Both the position numbers and the translations under genes were made by a program. Below, one piece after another: positions 25,757 through 34,284 of a DNA stretch of 64,000 bases. The DNA comes from an uncultured bacterium (lineage in GTDB: Bacteria > Cyanobacteriota > Vampirovibrionia > Gastranaerophilales > Gastranaerophilaceae). Position 1 is the stretch's first letter. Each line of letters opens with the position of its first letter. The stretch covers positions 62,001 to 126,000 of the forward strand of contig CASEDF010000004.1 in assembly GCA_949286705.1 (NCBI GenBank), read 5' to 3'. The notes under the pieces are model-generated. The model made no database searches. It was not told the origin of the DNA and worked only from the letters and a program-made list of their open reading frames with translations.

Positions 25757-26520
25757 ATAAAAACTGCCTCAGGCAGGACAAGACATTGTGCCGATATTGG
25801 TCCGCTTTATATGATTATTAGCAAATAACACAATAATTAGTAACACCGCTTTACATAAAAACTATTATCAGTACCTGTTACTTTCTTGTACCGACAAGAA
25901 AGTAACCAAAGAAGCTCTCGACCGGAACTGCACTCGCTAATCATTACTATAACTCGCCCTGAGCTCGCACCGCACTTGTTGCGGGATCTAAAAGACTTGC
26001 CGCTCAGACAACGCTCGCTTTGTAGCTGTCTCGTTATGTAATGATTGCTCGTTCCGTTAAGGTCGAATATTTGTTTAAGCCGCGCCGTGATTATAGGCGC
26101 GGTAAAAGATTGCAGGATTTTAGCCCCTCTCCCGTCACTACGTGACACCCTCACCTACGCTACGCTTCGGAAACAGGCTCACACAACTCGTACCTCGTTG
26201 GTTCGCTTTGTTTCCCAAAGGGGCGAGGGATAAAATACTGCAACGGCACGGAGTGCGCCTGTCAGGGCTTGAGCAATCCAAAGGATTGCAAATAAATAGC
26301 GTGTTTTTCTTTCTCGGTTCACTCTTTCTTTTTGCATCGCTACAAAAAGAAAGAGTGAACTACAAAAAGAAAGAGTGAACAAAAAGACATACCGATAATA
26401 GTTTTTATGTAAAGCGATAATACTAATTATTGTGTTATTTGACTAGTAATCGTATAAAGCGGTTTTAACAATGTCGACACAATATGTTATCGTGCCTTTG
26501 GCACTAGTTTTTATGTAAAA
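25751..26520. mobile_element. Non-autonomous inverted-repeat element (MITE-like), copy 1
   Basis: A 770-base segment with long imperfect terminal inverted repeats of about 120 bases. The outer boundary is TTTTACATAAAAACT on the left, and AGTTTTTATGTAAAA on the right. An internal second copy of the same motif (TTTACATAAAAACTATTATC) ends each repeat. The interior holds several hairpins (CCGCGCC and GGCGCGG; GCAATCC and GGATTGC; a long stem in GTTCACTCTTTC and GAAAGAGTGAAC) and no convincing gene. A related copy lies at 54386-54957. With no transposase it would depend on an enzyme supplied elsewhere. It fills the gap between the RHH gene and the GntR-like gene. Confidence 0.75.
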
Positions 26521-26587
26521 AATTTTTAATACACTAACAAAAAATATCTTGATGTTTTTTTATACATAGTGTATTATTAAAAAACGG

Positions 26588-27733
26588 ATGGTGTGTATGC
26601 AAAATATTATAAGAAAAAACGACTTGAAAAAAATTCAAATCAGCGATATTACAAAGGATTATCCCGATTTGAAAAACATAACGGAATCCAAAGCTGTTAC
26701 AATCGGGAAATGGCTTGCTGAATGGATAAAAGAGGATTTGGCATCCGGCAAAATTCAGGTGAACAATCTTTTGCCGTCAAAAGCCGAATTTGCATATATG
26801 CTCGGTGTCAGCACAGGCACAATTCAGAATGCTTTAAGATACCTTGAAGATATCGGATGTGTCGAATCCAAACAATGTATCGGCACCCTTATTAAAAATG
26901 CATCAGCCGCTCCTGCTATGCGCAAACTTACTTCAAAACGCGAAAATGCAATTGAAGAAATTAAAAAATATATAAAATCAAACAATTTTAATATAGGTCA
27001 AAATCTGCCGTCATCAAGAATTATAGCCGGCAGCACCGGATGTTCTTCCAACACGACAAGACTGGCGCTTGAATATTTATGTTCAAAAGGCATTCTGACA
27101 CACAAATTTAAAAACTCCAAAGAAACCGGCTGGATTTTGAAAAAAAACGATTTTGAAATTAATGAATCAACCCGAAATGAAACGCTGGTTTACAAAGTTC
27201 AAAATGACTTAAAAAATTACATTACAAAAAACTTAAATGTCGGCGCGAAAATGCCGGCGCATGCCGTGCTGGCGAAGGAATTGCAAGCCAGCATCAAAAC
27301 AATCCATGACGCATTAAAAATACTTATAGCTGAAGGAATTTTACTGGCGCGCCGCGGGCGTTACGGGACAACGGTTATAAAAATGCCTGATGAAATGACT
27401 GTTGAACAGCGCCGTGAAATCTCAATTTTTGCACCTGCGCAAGAAACCGCATTTTACTATTACGAAAAAACCCAACACAATATCAAAAAAATGATTGCGG
27501 AAAATTATTCCGTCGGGATGAAACTTCCGTCTATTACGGAACTTTCAAAACAAATGGACTTAAGCCCGAACACAATCCGCAAAGCCTTCCACAACCTTGC
27601 AAAAGAAGGCTATCTCGTATTTTCACGCGGACGCTACGGAGGCACATTTGTAATAGATATTCCGGAGATGGAAGAACAGACTTTCAAATGGCTTGCTGTT
27701 AACCCGCAGTATACCGAAGTGTATAAAAATTAA
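26588..27733 (+). CDS. Protein of four tandem GntR-type winged-helix domains
   Basis: A 381-residue protein made almost only of DNA-binding domains. Four GntR-like winged helices are visible at about residues 35-105, 115-185, 200-275 and 298-370. Recognition-helix segments are VSTGTIQNALRYLEDIGCVE, SSNTTRLALEYLCSKGIL, SIKTIHDALKILIAEGILLA and SPNTIRKAFHNLAKEGYLVF. The last two end in the wing RRGRYGTTVI and SRGRYGGTFVI. Normal GntR regulators have one such domain plus an effector domain, which is absent here. The gene stands alone after the inverted-repeat element and has a weak ribosome site. Target and ligand are unknown. Confidence 0.85.
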   Translation: MVCMQNIIRKNDLKKIQISDITKDYPDLKNITESKAVTIGKWLAEWIKEDLASGKIQVNNLLPSKAEFAYMLGVSTGTIQNALRYLEDIGCVESKQCIGTLIKNASAAPAMRKLTSKRENAIEEIKKYIKSNNFNIGQNLPSSRIIAGSTGCSSNTTRLALEYLCSKGILTHKFKNSKETGWILKKNDFEINESTRNETLVYKVQNDLKNYITKNLNVGAKMPAHAVLAKELQASIKTIHDALKILIAEGILLARRGRYGTTVIKMPDEMTVEQRREISIFAPAQETAFYYYEKTQHNIKKMIAENYSVGMKLPSITELSKQMDLSPNTIRKAFHNLAKEGYLVFSRGRYGGTFVIDIPEMEEQTFKWLAVNPQYTEVYKN

Positions 27734-27735
27734 AC

Positions 27736-28404
27736 TTAATCGACTTCTCGCGGATAATCATCGGGAATTTTCCACCCGTTACGAAAAATTAACGCAGTAC
27801 AAAATACGCCGTTTCCGCCGGGTTTACAATTACCTTTCATCCTGTTTTCATTATTCTCTGACGAATACAAATAGGGTATAATACCTCTACCTTCAACACC
27901 CTGCCAATAAACCGAATTACTTCTTCCGGTCGGGAAAAAATTAAAATAAAACACACAACGTCCTGCAGCGACATCCAATGAACCGTGCTTATTTAAACAT
28001 TTTTCAGGCTCCATTGTATAAAATAACCAATCACGGGTAGTATGAGAAGCAAATGAAAGTGCTGTACCGTCCATAAAATAAAATATCGGAGTATTGGTTG
28101 AATCCACCGTAACTTTTTGAATTTTTAAATACTTACTAAAATACTTTTCAAACCAAACACGCTGTTTTGATGAGCCTTCAATCGGATTACCGTCAGGATC
28201 CAAAATGGCGCCCGAGGTATCGGAAAACCACAGTGAGCTGCTTCCGTTTTCTGCCTCAGAAAATTTCAATGCTTCGTTTATATTTACATAAAATTTTTTC
28301 AGCTTAATTTCAACATCTTTATTGTTCCCTGCCTGAATAAGCGTCGGAATTGTCATAGCTGCCACAATGCCGATGATGCCGAGGGTTATCAAAACCTCTG
28401 CCAA
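27736..28404 (-). CDS. Pilin-like protein C, phase OFF
   Basis: The open frame of 222 residues begins at an internal TTG within the prepilin helix (MAEVLITLGIIGIVAA), so it cannot be the true start. Translation should begin at ATG 28475, behind AAGGAGAGAAAG. From there the frame runs into 9 G and ends at TGA 28389. With 10 G it reads GGGATPPGSQRAAFTLAEV and continues into this frame. The resulting leader is only about 25 residues, the size of a normal prepilin leader. The body has paired cysteines, MDGTALSF and a C-terminal Trp-rich segment (IFRNGWKIPDDYP) shared with gene A (NDWKIPDDYP). Confidence 0.8.
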   Translation of the reverse strand: MAEVLITLGIIGIVAAMTIPTLIQAGNNKDVEIKLKKFYVNINEALKFSEAENGSSSLWFSDTSGAILDPDGNPIEGSSKQRVWFEKYFSKYLKIQKVTVDSTNTPIFYFMDGTALSFASHTTRDWLFYTMEPEKCLNKHGSLDVAAGRCVFYFNFFPTGRSNSVYWQGVEGRGIIPYLYSSENNENRMKGNCKPGGNGVFCTALIFRNGWKIPDDYPREVD

Positions 28405-28439
28405 AGTGAAGGCGGCACGCTGGCTACCTGGAGGAGTCG

Positions 28440-28448
28440 CCCCCCCCC
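28440..28448 (-). repeat. Poly-G tract C (9 G), switch OFF
   Basis: Nine G on the coding strand follow nine codons from ATG 28475 (second ATG at 28466). At 9 G the frame stops at 28389, overlapping the pilin start; at 10 G it is in frame with the conserved AAFTLAEV. This is the shortest and cleanest of the six switch regions. Confidence 0.82.
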
Positions 28449-28532
28449 GTGGCTCAAACTAGTCATATCTTGCATCTTTCTCTCCTTCTTGTCAGGATTA
28501 TTATAACAAATTTTTTTAATTTTGACAATATT

Positions 28533-28817
28533 TTACGGACACAAACTTTCCCAATCGGGTTCATCCTCATCTTCACCGGGTTCCGTTATATGATCGCCGT
28601 TTTCAAGCATAACCATCAAGGTTAACTTTAGCTGACGCTTGTAATTTTCGCGCGCTTTTTCAATTGTTTTGGCGCAAAAAACAAAGCTCGGAATTTCTTT
28701 TATTTCAATATAGTGATAAGGATTTCCGTCAAAATCCAAATCTTCTCCCTCAATCAGCGTCCAATTCAAATTCAAATAATAGTCTAAATCTTTATTATCC
28801 ATCCAGTGACCTGTCAT
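28533..28817 (-). CDS. HicB-like antitoxin-fold protein, no toxin beside it
   Basis: A 94-residue protein (or 89 from ATG 28802). The pattern LNWTLIEGEDLDFDGNPYHY, then IKEIPSFVFCAKTIEKAREN, ending MLENGDHITEPGEDED, follows the HicB/UPF0150 fold: a beta-sheet domain with the usual EA..N....l helix and ..G..I.EP end. HicB antitoxins pair with HicA toxins, but no HicA-size gene is next to it. It overlaps the end of the GerMN gene, so it is the last gene of the truB transcript. An orphan regulator or a non-TA role is possible. Confidence 0.6.
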   Translation of the reverse strand: MTGHWMDNKDLDYYLNLNWTLIEGEDLDFDGNPYHYIEIKEIPSFVFCAKTIEKARENYKRQLKLTLMVMLENGDHITEPGEDEDEPDWESLCP

Positions 28818-29391
28818 TAAGGGGTTGTGTAATCATAATACCTTCGCCGCCTATAACATCGGCTCTTTGACCGCTGATATAAAGATAAACCGGCAAACTT
28901 GTATTTCTGTTGGCTGTTTTAATCACCTGATATAATCTTTTGTAAAGACTGTCAGTACCGCCGCCTGTTTCAAAATCCATAGACAAATCTATTATGGCTT
29001 TATCAGAAAGCTCTCTGACCGCTATAACTTCAGTTCCTGCAGGAATTTCAGTATAAACGCCTTTATCGCGTTCTGAGGGTTTGGGGCCTGCAACAAGCGA
29101 TTCTATTGCAAATTTAAGTTTTGTTCCGTCAATTTCGGGGTCATATTCCCGTTTAACCGCCTTATAAACTTCTTCTCTGTTTTCATTTTGACCGATAAAA
29201 AACACATTTACATATTCTTTTTCTGAATTCACATCAGTCTTAGGGACATCTTCTTCGGTTGTTCTTTCACTAACCGTGACATCCTCCGGCGAAATTTCAC
29301 CCGGATTCATAACATTAAGACCATAAAGCACAGCTGCAACAACTAACACCATGCCCAGAATAACTAAAAATAATTTTTGTTTACCGTCCAT
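28795..29391 (-). CDS. GerMN-domain protein, membrane-anchored
   Basis: A 198-residue protein. A membrane anchor covers residues about 7-27 (LVILGMVLVVAAVLYGLNVM), then an acidic linker and a GerMN domain: YVNVFFIGQNEN, LKFAIESLVAGPKPSERDKG, TEIPAGTEVIAV, AIIDLSMDF and YLYISGQRADVIGG. GerMN domains occur in envelope and spore-germination proteins and are thought to interact with the cell wall. It lies 13 bases after the DUF2993 gene, in the truB transcript, and overlaps the HicB-like gene. Confidence 0.82.
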   Translation of the reverse strand: MDGKQKLFLVILGMVLVVAAVLYGLNVMNPGEISPEDVTVSERTTEEDVPKTDVNSEKEYVNVFFIGQNENREEVYKAVKREYDPEIDGTKLKFAIESLVAGPKPSERDKGVYTEIPAGTEVIAVRELSDKAIIDLSMDFETGGGTDSLYKRLYQVIKTANRNTSLPVYLYISGQRADVIGGEGIMITQPLNDRSLDG

Positions 29392-29403
29392 ACCTTAATC
29401 CTT

Positions 29404-30255
29404 TTAATCTTTTGGAACAACGATTATACCGCTTGCATAAACCTTATTATCGCGAACGTTTATGTTCTGAACCGTAAGGTTTGCATGTTTATTTTCCAGT
29501 ATATTTAAAGAAAAATCAAGTGGGTTAATATAATTTATTACATGATCAAGCTGTTTTAAATCAATCAGCATATTATTATTTACAAGTTTTGTGTTCGTCA
29601 AATCAATCTGACCGCGCGAAACTTTCAAATTTGACACCAGAACGAGATTTTGAATATTTCTTACAAACGGGATTGCAATTTTTAAGATATAGTAAAATTT
29701 GTTATCTTTTATTCTTATCTGACTTGTCATAACTCTAAAAACGCCAAGACTGCTTCCGAGCATGTTCAAATCATCAATAACCTTTTTATATCCGGCGCTT
29801 TGCATTGTTTTATTGATATCATCTTCCGAAAACACAGCCGAAAATGCAAGCGGTATATCAACCTTTATAACCGGATTTTTAGGATCCTGCTGCGAAACAT
29901 AATTAAAATCACAAAGTGTATTAATCTTAAGTTCACTGAAATAAGCCCCGTCAAGCGCAAGATTTTTTCCGTTCAAGGAAAAACTTTTAAAAATGCCTTT
30001 TTTCAAATCCTTGACGCTGTAGGACGAAATACTGATATTAAACCTGCCGTCAATTGTTTTTTTAAGTTCTTTTTTAAGAATAGCCTCTGCAACACGTGTA
30101 GCGAGGAAATTTGAGCCGGATGCGACACTCATAAATCTGGAAGCTCCTGAACTTAAGTCATAAGGTTCGGCACACTCCAGCCAGACGCAATTTCCGGCAT
30201 TAGCCTCACAAAAACTTAAAAACAAAATTCCTAAAAAGATTAAAATTTTTTTCAT
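29404..30255 (-). CDS. DUF2993 (LmeA-like) exported lipid-binding protein
   Basis: A 283-residue protein with a signal peptide (MKKILIFLGILFLSFCEANA). The mature part has the DUF2993 pattern: ATRVAEAILKKELKKTIDG, KGIFKSFSLNGKNLALDGAYFSELKI, and long beta-rich repeats ending in VYASGIIVVPKD. Family members bind lipids in the periplasm and are widespread in cyanobacteria and actinobacteria. Its start overlaps the stop of truB by four bases, so it is translationally coupled. Confidence 0.82.
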   Translation of the reverse strand: MKKILIFLGILFLSFCEANAGNCVWLECAEPYDLSSGASRFMSVASGSNFLATRVAEAILKKELKKTIDGRFNISISSYSVKDLKKGIFKSFSLNGKNLALDGAYFSELKINTLCDFNYVSQQDPKNPVIKVDIPLAFSAVFSEDDINKTMQSAGYKKVIDDLNMLGSSLGVFRVMTSQIRIKDNKFYYILKIAIPFVRNIQNLVLVSNLKVSRGQIDLTNTKLVNNNMLIDLKQLDHVINYINPLDFSLNILENKHANLTVQNINVRDNKVYASGIIVVPKD

Positions 30256-31175
30256 AAAAATACCTTTTTGACTTTAATTTTATCACCGTCAACAACTGCA
30301 GCGGCATCTATTTTATTATTATAAATCAAAATCACAAAACCGTTACCTGATGCGGATTTATTTTCCAAAACCTGCCCCTGAATAACTTTTTTATGTTCAA
30401 AATCATCAATTTCAATTTTAGGCAAATCAATGACGTCCTGCGGATTAATCAAATTTTGCCCGACGATTTCACATGACGACAAATCCTCAAGCTTTACGGA
30501 ATTTTCAACACAGAACATGCCTGCCTTTGTCCTTACAAGATTTGCCAGATAGCCGCCGCAATTAAGTTTTACACCCAGATCAAAAGCAATTGACCTTATA
30601 TACGTGCCTTTTGAACAATTAACTAAAATTTTTGCGGTTTGATTATTTTCATCAAAATCCAGAAGCTCAATTTTATAAATTTTCACATTCCTCGGCTTAA
30701 TTTCGACATTTTTTCCCTCGCGCGCGTAATCGTAAAGTTTTTTTCCGTTAACCTTGATTGCGGAATATACAGGCGGCATCTGGGCAATTTCGCCCGTAAA
30801 ACCGCAAAGTGCCGTTTCGACTTCACCCCGCGTAACCTTTTTATCGAATCTGGCGGTAATTTCACCTTCTCTGTCATAAGTATCGGTATTGGCACCGAAT
30901 TGCACGGTTGCAATATACTCTTTATCGTCATTTAAAAATTCAATTAATCTTGTTGCTTTTCCGATACAAACAGGCAAAACACCCGACGCAAACGGATCGA
31001 GAGTTCCCGTATGTCCGATTTGTTTAATTTTAGTAACACGGCGGAGTTTTGCGACAACATCGTGAGAAGTTATGCCCTCCGGCTTATAAACATTCAAAAA
31101 TCCGAACAAAACAAACCGGTCATCCTGAGCGCCAGCGAAGGATCTCAATTGATTTTGGTCCAAAATTTTATCCAA
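30252..31175 (-). CDS. truB: tRNA pseudouridine(55) synthase TruB, N-terminus carrying a REP-like sequence
   Basis: A 307-residue enzyme isomerising U55 in the T-loop of tRNAs. The canonical start is FGFLNVYKPEGITSHDVV, and GHTGTLDPFASGVLPVCIG contains the catalytic Asp; YDYAREGK and the C-terminal PUA-like part are present. The frame begins at a TTG (31175) with a GAGGGGAA site and reads DKILDQNQLRSFAGAQDDRF before the canonical part. That extra peptide is translated from a REP-like palindrome (31113-31147) and is not part of the enzyme. Whether translation starts at 31175 or at an internal TTG is not settled. Confidence 0.93.
   Translation of the reverse strand: MDKILDQNQLRSFAGAQDDRFVLFGFLNVYKPEGITSHDVVAKLRRVTKIKQIGHTGTLDPFASGVLPVCIGKATRLIEFLNDDKEYIATVQFGANTDTYDREGEITARFDKKVTRGEVETALCGFTGEIAQMPPVYSAIKVNGKKLYDYAREGKNVEIKPRNVKIYKIELLDFDENNQTAKILVNCSKGTYIRSIAFDLGVKLNCGGYLANLVRTKAGMFCVENSVKLEDLSSCEIVGQNLINPQDVIDLPKIEIDDFEHKKVIQGQVLENKSASGNGFVILIYNNKIDAAAVVDGDKIKVKKVFL
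31113..31147. repeat. REP-like palindrome inside the truB 5' end
   Basis: The sequence GTCATCCTGAGCGCCAGCGA followed by AGGATCTCAAT belongs to the same family as the copies at 5380 and 13375. It is read in frame as LRSFAGAQDD at the start of truB. Confidence 0.7.
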
Positions 31176-31520
31176 TTACAGTTCCCCTCTGGAGATTTTA
31201 TCAATAATTTCCGTAACTCTTGAGCCTTTTTCAAATGAATCGCTGTAAACGAATTTCAATTCCGGTGTCAGACGTAATCTGATACGTCTGCCGACTTCGT
31301 AACGAATTTTCGGGGTGCTTTTTTCTATAACATCTTTGGATTTTTCAATTTGTTCAGGGGAACCTAATACGCTGTAGATAACCTTTGCAAACGAATTATC
31401 ATGAGAAACCTCAACATCAACAACAGACACAACGCCTTCCAGCCCTCTGATTTCTTTGCGAAGAATTTCAGAGATATCTCTCATAAGTTCTTTTCTGACG
31501 CGTTCATTTCTTAATGTCAT
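31176..31520 (-). CDS. rbfA: Ribosome-binding factor A
   Basis: A 114-residue KH-fold protein that helps late 30S maturation. NERVRKELMRDISEILRKEI, VVSVVDVEVSHDNSFAKVIY and RIRLRLTPELKFVYSDSFEKG are family landmarks. The length is typical. It sits between infB and truB, the classical order, and its stop directly abuts the TTG start of truB. Confidence 0.95.
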   Translation of the reverse strand: MTLRNERVRKELMRDISEILRKEIRGLEGVVSVVDVEVSHDNSFAKVIYSVLGSPEQIEKSKDVIEKSTPKIRYEVGRRIRLRLTPELKFVYSDSFEKGSRVTEIIDKISRGEL

Positions 31521-31582
31521 AACTTTCTCCTTTTTAAAACTATACCGTACATTCCGGACAAAAAAATCCCTCAGCCGGTTAC

Positions 31583-34039
31583 TTATAAGGATTTTCTTTC
31601 AACTTCCTGAGTCGTGGAAACTTCTATGATATCGCCTTCTTGAAGATCATTCCATTTAGCGAAAGAAATACCGCATTCAAATCCTTGCGCAACTTCTTTT
31701 ACATCATCTTTGAAACGTTTCAGCTGATCAATTACGCCTGTAAATATTTCTTCACCGTTACGGATAATTTTAGCATTTTGACCTCTTACGATTTTGCCTT
31801 CAGTTACATAGCAGCCGGCAATTTTTGTTGTTTTACCGATTGTAAATATCTGACGGACTTCGGCTTTACCGAGTTCAACCTGTTTAACTTCCGGTTCAAG
31901 CAGCGACAGCATGGTCTGTTCAATATCTTCAAGAATTTGATAAATAATATCATATTTTTTGATTGTAACGCCTTCTTTTTCGGCTGCAGCCAGAGCATTG
32001 GCATCTTCTTTTACCGTAAAGCCCAAAATCAAAGCACCTGACGCTGATGCAAGCATAACATCGGCTTCCGAAATATCGCCGACACCGACGTGAATAATTT
32101 TAGTCTTAATTTCTTTTGAATCAAGCTGAGCAATCGCCTGCGATACAGCTTCGGCTGACCCGTGGGTATTTGCTTTAATGATTAAATTCAATTGCGGAAT
32201 ATCATCTTCGCCTGCAACGGCTTCACGTCTGATGTGTGCCGGCAACATAGCTTCCAAACGTTTATCACGGGCTTTTTCTTTACGTTTGTCGATGATTGCT
32301 TTCATTTCTTTTTCGTTCTTAACAACTTCAAATCTGTCGCCTGCCTGCGGAACTTCTGTCAGTCCCAAAATCTCAACAGGAGTTGACGGTTCAGCCTTTT
32401 GAATTTTTTCGCCGCTGTCGGATAAAAGTGCTCTTACTCTGCCGCATGCCGTTCCTACGACTATGCAGTTTCCGACGCGCAATGTGCCGTTTTGAACAAG
32501 CAATGTTGCGACAGGACCTTTGCCTTTGTCAAGATTTGCTTCAATAACAACGCCAGAGGCTTCGGCTTTCGGATTAGCTTTAAGGTCTTGAATATCCGCC
32601 ACAAGCAGAATATATTCCAATAATTCATCAATACCCGTGCCTTGCAAAGCTGAAACTTTAACTGTAATTGTATCGCCGCCCCATTCTTCAGGAACAAGTC
32701 CGTGTTCGGTTAATTGCTGTAAAATTTTATCAGGGTTTGCGCCGGGTTTGTCAATTTTGTTCACGGCAACGATAATCGGCACATCCGCAGCTTTTGCGTG
32801 GTTAATAGCTTCGATTGTCTGCGGCATTATACCGTCGTCGGCAGCCACAACAAGAATTGCTATATCCGTTGCTTTTGCACCTCTGGCACGCATTTCCGTA
32901 AATGCTTCGTGCCCCGGAGTGTCCACAAATACGATTTTCTTTTCTTTGTCATTTCCGAGATAAACCGTATAAGCACCGATTGATTGGGTAATCCCGCCGA
33001 CTTCCGTTGCGACAATTTTGTGTTTGGAAGCTCTTATGCTGTCAAGAAGTGTTGTTTTACCGTGGTCAACGTGTCCCATGATACTTACAACAGGGGCGCG
33101 TTTTTTAAGTAATTTTTTGTCAACTTCCGTAAGCGCTTTTTTCTGTTCTTCTTTTTCGAGTTCTTCTTCTATATATGCGTCCAAATCTTCGTCGAGGACT
33201 TCCAAATCGTATTCGGCGCAGACTTTTTTAATTACATCCACGTCTATAAGCTGGTTTACGGTTGCCATAACTCCGTTTAGCATAAGAAATTTAACAATTT
33301 CTGCAGGAGTTTTCTGAATTTTTTCGGAAAGCTCGGAAATTGTCATTGCATGATTTACCACAATCTGCTTAACTTCTTCCACCGCTTCATCTTTATGTAC
33401 TTTCTTTTTATGCTTTTGAGCAGCGGCTTTTTCCAGAGAAATTCTTTCCTGTTCTTCTTTTTTGGAATTAAAATCTTTATCGCGTTTTTTGTCGGAACGT
33501 TTTCTTGATCCGCCTTTATTCTCATAAATATCCTGCGGAATTATATGACGCTGGATAGGTTTTTTCTCGGAAGCATCCGGTTTTGCGTCTTTATTAAACG
33601 GTTTGCGTTTATCAGCGGAACCTTTTTCAAATTTAGGTGATTTGCGCTCTGCATCAGCGGGCAAAGGTTTTCGCTCTGGAGCAGGTCTTTCGACCTTTTG
33701 AGGAGCACGTCTTACAATTTCAAGCCTGTTTTTAGGCTTAACCACTTCTACCCTTTGAATTTGCGGTTTTGCGGGTTCTGCTTCGCTTTTCGGTTCTTCT
33801 TTAGGCGCTTCAACTTCCGGTGATTTAGCTTTTTTTACAACAAAAGCTTTCGGCTTTTTAACTTCTTTTACCCCGCCGGATGCCAGAAAATCCTTGAGTC
33901 GTTTAATCTGGTCAGGAGTAACGGTGCTGGAATGAGTTTTGCCGGTAATACCGATTTGAGCAAATTTTTCTACCACTTCTTTGCTCTGGAGATTTAATTC
34001 TTTTGCTAACTCATTTATCCTGACTGTATCATAACTCAT
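31583..34039 (-). CDS. infB: Translation initiation factor IF-2
   Basis: An 818-residue GTPase that brings initiator tRNA to the ribosome. Residues 1-50 form the IF2_N domain (VRINELAKELNLQSKEVVEK), followed by about 150 residues of basic, disordered linker. A second IF2_N-like domain lies before the G domain, which has VSIMGHVDHGKTTLLDSIR (G1), VDTPGHEAF (G3) and NKIDKP (G4). Domains II-IV complete the protein. It overlaps the upstream rnpM stop by 11 bases. Confidence 0.97.
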   Translation of the reverse strand: MSYDTVRINELAKELNLQSKEVVEKFAQIGITGKTHSSTVTPDQIKRLKDFLASGGVKEVKKPKAFVVKKAKSPEVEAPKEEPKSEAEPAKPQIQRVEVVKPKNRLEIVRRAPQKVERPAPERKPLPADAERKSPKFEKGSADKRKPFNKDAKPDASEKKPIQRHIIPQDIYENKGGSRKRSDKKRDKDFNSKKEEQERISLEKAAAQKHKKKVHKDEAVEEVKQIVVNHAMTISELSEKIQKTPAEIVKFLMLNGVMATVNQLIDVDVIKKVCAEYDLEVLDEDLDAYIEEELEKEEQKKALTEVDKKLLKKRAPVVSIMGHVDHGKTTLLDSIRASKHKIVATEVGGITQSIGAYTVYLGNDKEKKIVFVDTPGHEAFTEMRARGAKATDIAILVVAADDGIMPQTIEAINHAKAADVPIIVAVNKIDKPGANPDKILQQLTEHGLVPEEWGGDTITVKVSALQGTGIDELLEYILLVADIQDLKANPKAEASGVVIEANLDKGKGPVATLLVQNGTLRVGNCIVVGTACGRVRALLSDSGEKIQKAEPSTPVEILGLTEVPQAGDRFEVVKNEKEMKAIIDKRKEKARDKRLEAMLPAHIRREAVAGEDDIPQLNLIIKANTHGSAEAVSQAIAQLDSKEIKTKIIHVGVGDISEADVMLASASGALILGFTVKEDANALAAAEKEGVTIKKYDIIYQILEDIEQTMLSLLEPEVKQVELGKAEVRQIFTIGKTTKIAGCYVTEGKIVRGQNAKIIRNGEEIFTGVIDQLKRFKDDVKEVAQGFECGISFAKWNDLQEGDIIEVSTTQEVERKSL

Positions 34040-34280
34040 TTAATAAATTCCCTTTCAATTCTTCGGGTATAGGGGCTTTCAAAACCTTTTTCAATCTGTC
34101 TTTTTTAAAAGCATTCTCTATACAAGTATTATTATAGCAAAGATATGCGGATCTGCCAAATATTTTTGCTCCGCCGTTAATAACAATGTTTTTGAGCGGA
34201 TGTTGTGCCGTAATTTTTATCAAATCTTTTCTGTCTTTAATAATTCCGCAGCCGGCACATTTTCTATCCGTCATATACAC
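34029..34280 (-). CDS. rnpM: YlxR/RnpM-family RNA-binding protein (DUF448)
   Basis: An 83-residue protein. RKCAGCGIIKDRKDLIKI and GRSAYLCYNNTCIENAFKKD are the two DUF448 signatures. YlxR (RnpM) binds RNA and modulates RNase P in Bacillus. It is usually encoded between nusA and infB; here nusA is absent and prfA lies upstream. The start may be ATG 34274. It overlaps infB, so the two are translationally coupled. Confidence 0.92.
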   Translation of the reverse strand: MYMTDRKCAGCGIIKDRKDLIKITAQHPLKNIVINGGAKIFGRSAYLCYNNTCIENAFKKDRLKKVLKAPIPEELKGNLLNEL

Positions 34281-34284
34281 CGCC

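Noticed and set aside
25837..26382. Short open frames inside the inverted-repeat element, on both strands
   Set aside because: They overlap hairpins and each other on both strands, lack ribosome sites, and their similarity to frames in the second element follows from DNA identity.
28404..28533. Treating pilin-like gene C as starting at the internal TTG
   Set aside because: That start would delete the conserved FTL of the prepilin segment; the ATG at 28475 through the G-tract is far better supported.
28533..28817. Complete HicAB toxin-antitoxin module
   Set aside because: Only the HicB-like protein is present; neighbours on both sides are a GerMN protein and pilin-like gene C.
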